DNA of 64,000 nucleotides from Amoebophrya sp. A120 (lineage: Eukaryota > Sar > Dinophyceae > Syndiniales > Amoebophryaceae): NCBI GenBank assembly GCA_905178155.1, contig CAJINV010000010.1, positions 2,118,167 through 2,182,166 of the forward strand, given 5' to 3'. The translations under genes and the position numbers were made by a program. Shown piece by piece: positions 37,601-48,194 of the stretch. How positions within the stretch are numbered: position 1 is the first letter of the stretch; every line of letters begins with the position of its first letter. The notes beneath the pieces are model-generated. The model was not told where the DNA came from and searched no databases. It worked only from the letters and a program-made list of their open reading frames with translations.

Positions 37601-40600
37601 ACGAGCACGACACCATCAAGCTGCTTCGCATGACAAATTCTCAGAGGGCCGAGCAGGCTGATAATGGGTGCCAAATCTGTCATGCAAGACGCGTAAGATC
37701 CCCCCTATCACTTTTGCCATTCTTGCATCACAAATTCATGTAACAGTTGAGAATGTAACATTTGAGAACGCCATATCCAGCACCTGGGGGTTGCTGTGGT
37801 CCTCCAGGTGGTCCTGCTCCCATATGCGCCGGCGGCGGACCGCCCTGGTGACCGGGCGGTGCGAGCACCTGCGGGGGTCCACCGTGCTGCTGTTGCATCG
37901 GCTGCCCATGCGGGTGCTGCTGCTGGACAGGCGGGGGTCCGCCGTGGGGCGGCTGCATTGAACCAGGAGGCTGCTGACCCGGTTGCAGCGGCGGGCCGCC
38001 GGGAGCGCCGGGTGGAATGAACACGCCGGAAGGGGGTGGTTGGTGGCTATATGGCTGGTTGCGCGGATCGTCGCGAGGGTCCTGTGTGAAAGAAGTAGTT
38101 TTTGATGAATTTGTATTGCGCATGCGACTTCATCTGTGATGCATTTTGTCTTGCTCTTTTCCGTGCATGAAGCTACAGATTTTTCAGACTGACGTGCAAA
38201 TTCGTTTTTTCCACACCACAAGCTTTGTTCAGCAACTTGAGTATAGATTCGGATTTCGGTCATCATAGGAAACTGAGAGGACGAGCTCCAAGTTTTGGAC
38301 AGAAAAAGACTTTGAGTTTGACCCCTCCAGTTGCACCACCATGAAAAAGTAAGTGAAAGTTTCTATCTAAGTCTCAGCGATGTCTACTCAACATACCTGA
38401 AACGCGTAGGTGAGTTGCTCGAGCCAGATCGGTTTAGCGGCTTCCACCGCGTCAATGGTTGTCCCCGGGTCGCAGCACAACACCAAATGCAATCTCGTGC
38501 AGTTGTCCGTGGTGCCGAATCCCTTCATACCCCGCCCGGTCAGAATTGCGCGGTTGCAGCCAACCTTGGACTGGATCTCCTGCATTCGCACCGCCTTTTT
38601 CCCCATCAACTTTCCGATCAATTCGTCCTTGTATGTCCCCTCCTTTCCGCGCAAAACCCGCTCGGACTCGGACATGGTACACTGCAACTGGTCCGTCGCG
38701 ATCTCATCGACGCCGACGTGCAACGGTCGCTCCGACAGCTTCTGCACCGCGGCAAGCGCGTGCTGCTGGTTCGTGAACAGCACGTACGCCATGCCCTTAC
38801 TTACATCGCCTCTGTCCGGGTTATGAAATCCAGAAATGTCCGGGTCTGGAAGAGTGTGAACCTGTCATGCAGGGTTTCCATGACCCTTGAGGTCTGGAAT
38901 GCGGGACCTAGCATGACAGAGTCGGCGAAGTCTCTCTCATGCCTATTCTGCATGAGAAACTCCTTCCCAACTTGGTCGAAAGTGGACAGCTTTTGGCACT
39001 CATGCAACACAGACCTTTGCATGATTCGTATTTAGCATGACAAGTTGCAATCTTCCAGACCCAGACATTTTTGCAATCCGTATGGGTCCTTCAACAACAA
39101 AATCTCCGCGACATCCGAAGCGCCGATGGCGCACAAACACTTCCACAAATATCGAGTGCAAAAGTGTCTGGGTCTGGACGAGTGTAAACTTGTCATGCAG
39201 ATTTTCCATGGCCCATGAGGTCGGGAATGCGGGGCTTAGCATGACAGACTCTGCGAGGTCTCCTCCATGCCTATCCTGCATGAGAAACTCCCTCCCAGGG
39301 CCAGCTTTTGGCACTCATGCAACACAGATTTTTGTATGCTTCAGAATTACCATGACAAGTTACCACCCTCCAGACCCAGACATATTTGCAATTCATAACA
39401 AATCCCCCTCCGCGATGTCGGTCCGCATCCCGGACTATCCTGTGCGAAAGTATCGCACTCGTACTAATTGCGTTTATGCATTACCAATCTCTTTGTTAAG
39501 GAAAATCTGCATTACAAATTTAATCTGTAATGCTAGGTCAATTTGTAATGCAATTCATACTAGTACGATACTTTTGCAGTTCATACGGACACGAAGACCT
39601 CCATCTCCTGCGGGTGGATTTCCAGCACCTGTTTGCGCGGGAACGGCATCTCGTCAATGTAGAGTTTGCGTTTTTCCTCGTTCTGCCGCCGGTTTTTGCC
39701 CCCACCGTAGTTATCGTGGTCCTTGTTGTAGTTCTTACCGCCCTTCCGGTCAAACCGGTCGTATTTGCCTTTCCCTTTATGACCACCGGAGTCTTTGTCG
39801 TAGTGGCTTTGGTAGTTGTTATTCCCACCTCCGGGTGGTCCTTTGCCGAAGTTATTGTTGTTTTTGTCGTTCATCTGGTTTGGCTGCTGTTGGTCTTGCT
39901 GGGGGGACGACGCCGGCTGGGGGAGGTGTTGGTTTAGAAGCTGCTCAACTAAAGATTTGCCCCGTTCCACGGACTCGTGTGTGTTACCCTTGATGATGCA
40001 GGTGTACTCTGTTTTGGTTTTCGAAATTTTCTTATGGATAATTCGAATTTTGCATAAACACAACATGATCACGCGGTAGTTCTTGTTTAATGTAAATAAG
40101 GGCAAAACAGATATAGAGGTTGCTGCTCACATTGCAGTTCCAGATCCAGTAGCAGTACAGTATAAAAAAATAGCCCTTTATTTTCATGTCGATGACAAGC
40201 TACTTCGATGAAAACAATAACAAATCAAGGCAAACATAAAACTCAAAAACCTCTACCATCCGTGTCGGTCCCCACCCGCACGATCGACAGTTCTGCGCCG
40301 CTGTCTTCCCCCAACTTCCGGATCGTGACGCTGTCTTCGCCGATAATCAGGTGCATTTATGCATTGCAAATATGTCTGGGTCTGGAAATAAAGTGTAACT
40401 TGTATTGCGTGTCCAGGATTCCACGAAAATCTGTGTTGCATAGAAGCAAGAAAAGCGCCACAATTTCGGCATGAAAGAACGCAGTTTGTAATGCGCACTA
40501 AGCATGAGCAAACGTCAGAAAAATTTGTCATGCTACCCTCCTCTTGCAGGCGCAGTCACTCATGACCATTCAGCATTACAAGTTTCCAGACCACCCAGAC

Positions 40601-43600
40601 ATATTTTTATTTGCTTTCCATAGCATTTGCTGTTCGTTTATCGGGAAATGGCAGACGAACATGCCGTCCTCCTCCTGCTGGAAGATGGCGTTATGGATTG
40701 CAAATATGTCTGGGTCTGGAAGATTGCAACTTGTCATGCTAAATCCGAATCATGCAAAGATCTGTGTTGCATGAGTGCCAAAAGCTGCCCACTTTCGACC
40801 AAGCTGGGAGGGAATTTCTTATGCAGGATAGGCATGACAGAGACCTCGCGGAGTCTGTCATGCTAGGTCCCGCATTCCAGACCTCATGGGCCATGGAAAA
40901 TCTGCATGACAAGTTTTCACTCTTCCAGACCCAGACATTTTTGCATTTGATACGCGTGCTGTTCCTGCATAATCGCCGCCGCCGTGCGGTCCATGGCACT
41001 AGACTGTTGTTGGTTTTGTTCGTTCATTTGCTGCTCCTTTCGCTTCTGTTCAACCACCGGTCGCAAAACCTCGTCCATCGCCGCGATGCCCCGCTCGATG
41101 TAGCTCATGTCGGAGGCCTCGAACACCACAATCTGGCTGACTCCCGGCTTCCCGCGTGCTTTGTCCACCTCAATGCGGCACCCAGATTCCGCTTGTAGCC
41201 GCCGAATGGTCTCGCCCTTGCTGCCAATCACCAAGCCAACCACGTCGGTGGGAACCTCTCGTTCGTGGCGGATAAGCTGCTGCACTTGCTGCTGCTGCTC
41301 TGGAGGGGGTGCTAGTACAACGCCGTTTGGCGCCGATCCCGGATGTTGCGGAGCCGCGGCAACTGCTCCTTGTAGTGGCTGGCCCGTCGCGGGGTCGACC
41401 GCAGCTACCGGGCTTCCTTGGGGGGGAGTGCCCTGCGGCGACCCTTGTGGCGGTGGATACTCGTGGCTGCCTTGCGGCGCGAGGGGCTGGTAGTTCGGGT
41501 TGCTGTCGTAGCTGCCTTTGTGGTCCTTCTTTCCTTTCTTCCCCTTGCCCTTAGCCACTGTTTTGTTTTTCATAGAGGGGAAAACATTTTTCCGAATGGA
41601 AAACTTGTACTAGTACCAACTGAACTAGACTCCATACCACAAAACCCTCGAATCATGTCCTCCTGAGTACCACAACACGTGGATGCACTCACGTTGCCGT
41701 CTGTGTTGATTCTCAGCGCCAATAAATTATCCAAAACTACTAAATAATCAATACTTCTGTTTGCCGCCTCGACTAAGATCTCTTCCACGGTCTGTTTTGC
41801 CCTCGCGACGTTTGCTGGTTCGCCGGTGATCTGCACAGCCCGGCTCGCCACCGGGTCCTCCTGGCCGTCCAGTAACCCGATTTCGATCTCGCACCCGGAT
41901 TCCTGCTTCACCCGCGCGATGGTCTCCCCTTGTCTGCCGATCAGCATGCCGATCGTCTCGGCCGCCGTGATTATTATCTCTGAGCCCTCCCTCGGGGTCA
42001 GAACCTTGTCCCCCCACTTGTTTTCGCCGCCCTTCGGTCGCCACTCCTTGTTGCCGTACTTGCCGTGGTCCTTTCCACCGTACCAGTCCTTTCCACCGTA
42101 CCCGTATTTGTCGTGGCCAGAACCCTTGTAGCTGTGCTTCCCGCCTTTGCCATAGTAGCCGCCTTTGTTATCATGGTATGAACCACTGTTGTTGTTGTTC
42201 CCATCAGCACTGTTGCCGGCGCGGTTCGCCATCTCAGTTCGAACCATGTCGTCAATGATCTTTTTGGCGTGCGCAACCTGGTTTGGATTCGATTGTTTCC
42301 ACAGAAGTTTGGATTCTAGTTCTATGGTCAACATGTAGAAATACAAGTAAACGTAGACCGACTCTGGCGAAGTTTTGCTGCAGGCTTGTCCTACGAGCGT
42401 CATGAAACTTTCTTCACCGCCGCCCATGTTCAAACGAGCACGAGGGTACGGAGAATCAGAACTGCATTCACAACGATGCAGGAACGAAAATATTATTCGA
42501 AGTAAAGTTGGAACTCTATCCAAGAAGTAAGTAACAGTAAGTACTTCTACTTAAGTACCTGTTCCGGCGTTCCATCGAGCACGGAGACCTGTTTCTGGTC
42601 GCCGACTAAGTTTTGATTTTGATCCTTTGCTATGTCGAGTTTCGCGCCCGTCTCATTGCATATCCGGTTAATCGTTTCTCCCCGCTTTCCGACAATCAGG
42701 CCTGCAGTTGGTTTTTTGGAGGAAAAAAATGTCTATTTTTCAATGCAATTTCTCCCTGTCGTTTATTCGGCTCCTGGTGCTGCGATTGGTGAAACTTCTT
42801 GCCTTGTTTTGGGTGAATGATGAGAGGTGAAGATAGGAGGGAGTGTTGCTGGCCAACAAGCGACTTCAAAATGTCTACGGATCTTTTTAACCACGTGATG
42901 TAGATCATCGTAACATAGGCATTTAGATTTACTGCACCATCAAATATAGAATGACGACGACGCGAAAGAGCACGACAACAGATTTCAGTTTGACCGAGAG
43001 CGAAGCCGAAGGCGAGACGAAACACAAATTTTTGCCAGAAGCACTACGCGACCGATGAACTTTACGACAATTTCGCATCAAGTGCTGCAGCCGTAGCCGC
43101 AGGGTCGCCACAAAACGACAAGAATGCGCCAAGTATTGAATAATCCCGACGAGGAGCGGTCGTTTGAGGTTTGTGTACCACCCCACACAGCTCCTGAACG
43201 GGCGCACACTTCAGCAGCCGTTCTGGTAAGGTTAAGAAACAAAAATAATCCCACGACGCGAAAGATCCGAGTTATATTTTGAAAAAGGAACGGATCACGA
43301 GGATCTCTTCAGATTTATGTAGATGCTTAATATTTGCGAGCAGCGCCGCTGTCTTGCCCATGTTTCGCCGTCCGCCGCTCCGCTGTTGTCAAAATTTGTG
43401 GGCAAGTAGATGCTGGCTTCATGCTGCGATGAGCTGATAACTCTCTGTCTGATAAAAGTCAAGCGCATATGTTCGTTCTTGTCCATCCAAGAAAGGCGTG
43501 TGATTCCAAACGTCCATAAGCATTCTTTCTTCCATCATACAGTGCAGCAAATCAGCACGGGCATTGCATCGATCCTGTTCCATTTCAAGTTCTGTTCCTG

Positions 43601-45252
43601 TTCCCCCATGACAACGCAATGTCTCAAAACCAGAAGTGTGTTCATCTTCATCTCTTTATTCGCATGAAAAATCAGGAGCAGCATAGTTTCAGTCAGTTTT
43701 CTCGCAAGAGTCACGCAGGTTGCCATCAGCTGCTTTCACATTCGCCACCAACAGTGCATGGTGTATTCAACACATTGGAAAGGACAAAAATGCTGGTTGC
43801 AAAAGGCAAATTTTGTGGTGCCGCCCGCAATAAGGAATTTCGTAAAAAGGACTCAACAAACTTCTTGTTTCGTTTTTTGGAATACAAATTTATCTGTAGA
43901 ATGGGGATCACGATCAGATTTTATTTTTTGCGCGCTAAATTAAAATTGTCATTTTTCGCGGACCAACACGATTCGCCCTCACTTTCACATCAACAAACAG
44001 AGGCAGAAAAGCTTCCCAACCAGCCGCGCCATCGACCGCTACTTATCAGTGGGTCCGAAGAAGTTGATGTGCCTTAGGGAAGAAAAAAGAATTGCATTGC
44101 TCAGTATAGATGCGAAACATCGAATCATGAAGTCATCACGAGCATTGGAACAAAGAGTTCTACAACTTCTACTTCAAGAACCAGTTTAACATTCCAAGAA
44201 TCTATCGTATTTTTATACCTGCCATGCTTGCCGGGATCAAAATCGGGCTGGGCATGCCCGCCTCTCCACTCGCGGGCATTAAATTGCTGTACGGCGCCAT
44301 TGTTGCACTTCCGCCAACAGTCGCTGCCGTTGGTGCTGCGGCTGCTGAACCTGCAGCGGCTTGCTGTCCCTGTCCACCCGCTACCTGTCCCGCTGCGGCT
44401 CCTGGGGCAGCTGCACCAGCGCCACCTTCTGCCGCCCCCCCTTGAAGACCACCCGCAGCCGGACCTCCTGCAAAGGGCGTTGGCGGTGGTGGGTAGGCGA
44501 TTCCGAAGGCTTGGAGATTTTGGATCATCGTCTGGGTCGCGTATTTCGGGACGTGATTGGAGTTTTCGTTGATCTGATTTGCGTTGTTCACGTCCACAAT
44601 GGGGACCACGGGTAGGACATTCCCGCTGCTGTCGCACAGGAGTTCATCCCCAACGGGGACATTCCCGGGTTCGTAAAACACGCAGTAATCGCCGGAATAG
44701 TGGCCGTCGTCCTGGGATTTCGGCCGGCGAAAGGCAACCATCCCGTGCTGCGGAACCAGGCAGAGGGGAGCGCCCTTGCCGAGTTTGTGCTCGTTGACAT
44801 AGGTCCCGAAAGTCGCATTGTCCTTCACAAACAGGTGCTTCTTCAAAGCGTTGTTCTGGGACGGAGACCTGTAGTGATGATGTTGGGTGCGATTTGTGAT
44901 AGTACTACGTGGATATCGAGGTCTACACTAGTGTTGTCGTTGTGTGATACGCGATATCCAAAACATTCTGAATTTCATTCAGATGAACAACATGAAAATT
45001 ATGCGACTACTTGATGCATTAGCAGTGTGGCATGAGCATGACCATAACGAAAAAACTTGTACAAAATAACTACCTTGTAAAGTGCAACTCCAAGCTGCAA
45101 TGCTGCTTCGAAATGGTTTTATCCTCTGCATGAAGGGTGTTTTCTGCTGTTCTGCCGACGGTGACTGGTGGCGCGCCATCCCGTACCTGAAAGTCAGGCA
45201 GCAGCGCGTCAAGCGCATACGGCTGCTTGACCAGCCGGCAGACGACCGCCAT
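31660..45252 (-). CDS. 2,234-residue FHA/multi-KH/RRM/Tudor-like/RE-rich RNA-binding protein
   Basis: Twenty-three exons: 45252-45074, 44868-44219, 42701-42559, 42277-41755, 41557-40953, 40686-40623, 40352-40257, 40008-39586, 39430-39398, 39144-39083, 38816-38397, 38081-37776, 37523-37471, 37203-36802, 36445-36292, 35978-35758, 35581-35444, 35200-35155, 34928-34389, 34272-34039, 33826-33363, 32837-32267, 32037-31660; 6705 nt. N-terminal FHA (V-T-V-G-R, S-K-Q-H, F-G-T-Y-V-N), KH domains near 270-340 (V-G-K-R-G), 420-495 (I-G-R-Q-G), 600-665 (I-G-S-K-G), 700-780 (degenerate G-E-D-S), an RRM near 885-960, KH near 1000-1060, a Pro/Gly/Gln-rich stretch, K-K-R-K-K-R, a Tudor-like W-Y-V-A-K-I segment near 1900-1960, KH (I-G-T-K-G) and an Arg/Glu/Asp/Ser tail. 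It probably acts in nuclear pre-mRNA processing. About 390 residues (1371-1760) match nothing I know. Ten introns are conventional, twelve are introners. Confidence 0.85.
34934..35154. mobile_element. Introner family G in FHA/KH gene
   Basis: 221 bp, TATGAGAGTGCATAAGAACT and complement; perfect TSD GATTT. Confidence 0.92.
35206..35443. mobile_element. Introner family F in FHA/KH gene
   Basis: 238 bp, TATGGCGTTGTCAAACGTTA and complement; perfect TSD TCCTG. Confidence 0.92.
35587..35757. mobile_element. Introner family E in FHA/KH gene
   Basis: 171 bp, TATCACACAGAAAAAAGC and complement; perfect TSD TCCAC. Confidence 0.92.
35984..36291. mobile_element. Introner family D in FHA/KH gene
   Basis: 308 bp, TATGGAAGCGTCAGGTTTGA and complement; TSD CGCAA/GGCAA. 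Confidence 0.92.
36451..36801. mobile_element. Introner, diverged family C, in FHA/KH gene
   Basis: 351 bp, TATCAAGTGGAAAAATGTCC and complement; TSD TCTTG/TCTTC. The interior differs from other C copies, so it may be a subfamily. Confidence 0.82.
37209..37470. mobile_element. Introner family B in FHA/KH gene
   Basis: 262 bp, TATCAAATGCAAATATGTCT and complement; perfect TSD TGGTG; inside the Pro/His-rich region. Confidence 0.92.
37529..37775. mobile_element. Introner family F in FHA/KH gene
   Basis: 247 bp, TATGGCGTTCTCAAACGTTA and complement; perfect TSD TCCAG. Confidence 0.92.
38822..39082. mobile_element. Introner family B inside the RRM
   Basis: 261 bp, B ends; TSD CGGGT/TGGGT. Splits the RRM between its two conserved strands. 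Confidence 0.9.
39150..39397. mobile_element. Introner family B inside the RRM
   Basis: 248 bp, TATCGAGTGCAAAAGTGTCT and complement; perfect TSD ACAAA. Confidence 0.92.
39436..39585. mobile_element. Introner family A at the start of the RRM
   Basis: 150 bp, TATCCTGTGCGAAAGTATCG and complement; perfect TSD CGGAC. The neighbouring exon is 33 nt. Confidence 0.92.
40358..40622. mobile_element. Introner family B in fourth KH region
   Basis: 265 bp, TATGCATTGCAAATATGTCT and complement; perfect TSD GCATT. Confidence 0.92.
40692..40952. mobile_element. Introner family B in FHA/KH gene
   Basis: 261 bp, TATGGATTGCAAATATGTCT and complement; TSD GGCGT/CGCGT. Confidence 0.92.
42702..44218 (-). other. 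1.5-kb conventional intron of the FHA/KH gene
   Basis: Begins GTATAAAAAT and ends CAACTGCAG on the minus strand, joining M-A-G to L-I-V-G-K-R-G. Reading frames within it look random and no introner ends were seen. Confidence 0.75.
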
Positions 45253-46191
45253 AGTACCTCCTGCTGATGTTCTCTTTTCTTGCTTTCGATTCGATCAGAC
45301 AAAATGATCGACGTAGATCAGAAAGCAAGAGAGGGAAAGATACGCAGTAGTACCATGGTGTTCTTTCGTACAACCAAATCGAAGAAGATTCGTGGCAGCG
45401 GCAATCAACAAGACTACTAGTTGTACACTTGGCGTATAGATACTTCTGTTACTTTTGCACTAGTTCAAAATTGTCAATCTTAATTGATACTCCAAGATGA
45501 TGTTGAATATACGATCGAAACAGTCGCTATGTTCGCCTACTTGTTGGCACGAAATGGGAAACAAAAATCTTTAGCCGAGATGAAAAAGGTTGCTTTGGGC
45601 GGGAAAGAAAAGGGACGATCTAAAAAAGGTTGCTAGTATGTGAAAAGGTCCGCTGTGAATTTGATGTGAAAAAAGGTACAAAATCTTGTCTTCTGGAATC
45701 AATTTGATGATAAAAAAGGTCCGCTGATCTTTCCTTCTAAATGTGAAACGCGCGGTCGCGACCACACGATCATAGATGATACCGCGTGTAGCAGTTTTTC
45801 GTGCGTTGTCTCGAAAAAGAAGCTTGAAAATCATGGATCGTGAGAGAGCATTCAAAAAGGTCGTTCAAAATTTTGCTGCGACATCAAATAAGCCATCTCG
45901 GGCACTCTTTATTGCGACCATCTTCAATCGGAACAATATAAATTATTTAACGCGCTAAGAAACTTCTCATTTTGGGAACACGGTTTTGCTGCACGACTTC
46001 AGGCATTTTTGAATTTCTTTTTGCTGGTATAAGTCCTTCCCTAGGCCACACGACCATCAAGGGGGGCGTGTCAGTGTAATTTGGAGAAGAGTTTGCATTT
46101 CGATCACACAGGTGCTGGTAGTTGCAATGTTTATGCTAGTCCACCAGAACTGCTTAATAGAGATAGACCACCCTTCTATAATTCACTTAGA
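45253..46191. other. Intergenic, FHA/KH gene 5' flank
   Basis: About 0.94 kb. Several AAAAAGGT-like short repeats occur near 45580-45870. No gene supported. Confidence 0.5.
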
Positions 46192-47301
46192 TCAAAACTT
46201 TCCGAACTGGGACCAATGCTGTGCCTGGGAGTGCCAGCCGTGATCTCTTTCCTTTTGTGTCCTTTGTTTTTCCTCTACATTTTCTTTCGCTCGATCTAAA
46301 AGTGCTAGTTTGCTGTCCATTGCATTTTGTGCATCAACAGTCGCAGCTGTCAGGCGAGTTGTTGTACTATAGCTCATCTGCGCATTTGTAATTGTTCCCG
46401 CCACACCGCCCGCCCAGACGAACTCAACTTTGCAATTCACATCTTCTGGCATCGAGCCTAAGCACGCTGACAAAACCGGCCGTATCTCGCTCTTGCCTAC
46501 ATGGTAGAAGGAGAATTCGTAACGCCAGTCGTGGAAAACATAGTTCCGAATTGACGTCTTGTACCGAAACGGCGCGCGAAGGTAGGTAATGCGCCAAGCT
46601 CTCCTTTGGAGCCGGCGCGGGCGGTAGCAGAGAAGTTTTGAACGATTTTGGAGATTCTGGTGATCCTCTACTTCAGGCGTAGCGGTGTCATCGCTTTGAT
46701 GGGGTTGTTGACTTTGGAAGCAGGCGGAAGAGGGATCTTCAGAATTGGCGTTCTTTGCTCCAGAAGATCCTGAGTTCTTTTCGTGCACTCCATGTAGAAG
46801 TGCCTCGTCCCCCCGTTGGCTCGGTGTTCTCGAATGATTCTCATCTTGTAGCGCGCCTGACGAAGATGAAGTAGAATGGGCAGCAGAGCTCCTAGTACTG
46901 CCGCTGTTACTACTGCTGCTGCTGGACGACGATGGCGCTGTACTACAGTCCCCAGCGCTGGCCAGAAAAGGCGGTGGTAGAGTACCACTAGACACACCTA
47001 CAGCATTCGGATTCATGTAGTCCCGCAAGCCCAGCCCGCTGGACACAGGTGCAGCCACTTTGGAAGTCGCGTAGTAGGGGTGCAGAGTGTTTGACAAATT
47101 GTTCACGCATTGCTGCAACCGCGGGCGCAGTTTAGAAACGAATGTCACGCGGAGCTTGTACAGCTGGTAAAAATCCGCCATGATTTTTGTGTGCTTAAAC
47201 GCTGCTACTAACGGGAAAGCAGAAGAGATGCAAGCCAAAACAGCACGGTGTAGAGAGCCAACGAAGTGGAAGATAATATCTCCTGACAGACTGCCAATCA
47301 A
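46192..47301 (-). CDS. Candidate mitochondrial small-subunit protein uS10m with low-complexity insert
   Basis: Single exon, 369 codons from the Met at 47301; a second in-frame Met at 47181 starts nearer the conserved part. Y-K-L-R-V-T-F-V-S-K-L then, after about 150 Ser/Gln/Asn-rich residues, I-T-Y-L-R-A-P-F-R-Y-K resemble the two strands of uS10, the second in the form seen in mitochondrial S10. The first 40 residues are hydrophobic and basic and could be a targeting sequence. The tail is helical and charged. Similarity is weak by eye, so the family is tentative; the open frame itself is convincing. No introns are needed. Confidence 0.5.
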   Translation of the reverse strand: MIGSLSGDIIFHFVGSLHRAVLACISSAFPLVAAFKHTKIMADFYQLYKLRVTFVSKLRPRLQQCVNNLSNTLHPYYATSKVAAPVSSGLGLRDYMNPNAVGVSSGTLPPPFLASAGDCSTAPSSSSSSSSNSGSTRSSAAHSTSSSSGALQDENHSRTPSQRGDEALLHGVHEKNSGSSGAKNANSEDPSSACFQSQQPHQSDDTATPEVEDHQNLQNRSKLLCYRPRRLQRRAWRITYLRAPFRYKTSIRNYVFHDWRYEFSFYHVGKSEIRPVLSACLGSMPEDVNCKVEFVWAGGVAGTITNAQMSYSTTTRLTAATVDAQNAMDSKLALLDRAKENVEEKQRTQKERDHGWHSQAQHWSQFGKF

Positions 47302-48194
47302 TTCTTGAAGACGAAACTGTATTAACTGAACTACAAAAGAAAAAGAAAGTACTACTGAAAAAAAGACACTAAAACGACCTCTCTCTCAGCGGCTGATGGG
47401 AAGACGAAACGACACGCGAACAGGTCAACCGCGGCGAACGAGGAAAAGCCGAATTTGGATTCATTCGCGGCTCAAAGCACGGCGGAGGTGCAGTGACGAC
47501 GAGAAGTGGCTCTTCTGCGTCAACGACATGCTCGTAAATTTATCAGTACACAGTTGCACATTCAATATTATGCGTAGTAACACTACATGTGATGCGTAGT
47601 TAGGTCGTTTGGGATTATCATGCGCGTTTTGGTTCATCATGCCATGTCCCGAAAATTACTAAAAGCGGCCAAGGAAGGTGAAACTCATTTATTAAATGAA
47701 AATCTGCGATGCGAGAACTCAAAAAAGCTTAAGCGAAAAGAAGTAAAAAAAACAAATACAAAGCTTGACTTTTTACTTCGGTGAGAGTGGTTCTTCCGGT
47801 CCAAAACTGGCAACTTTTCCTCCGATACAGTTTTCATTTATCAATCGATTGTGCTGGCGCGGGTAGTAAAAGTACTTAACACGTGTGTGGTCATAATTCG
47901 TATTCTGCAAGCGCCCTGATTGTAGTGGCTAATAGCAATTGCATTTGCAATGAAGAGCCGGGAGCGTAGAAAATCAGTCTCATGGCACACGACCCGCACG
48001 AGAGCAGCCAGGATAAAAATGTACAACTGCGGGCCGGGAGTAGTAAAGTCATCTGTCGCTTGTTACATACTTACTAGGATGGGTATACAAGAAATTTCGT
48101 GGTCTTTATGTGTCTTCGTCATTCAAAATTACCTTCAATTCGACAGAACGAGACCGTCCTATTTCACTTATAATACCTGATGCCTCACTCCTAA
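47302..48194. other. Intergenic, exchanger 3' flank
   Basis: About 0.9 kb, AT-rich, without a supported gene, repeat or introner. Confidence 0.55.
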
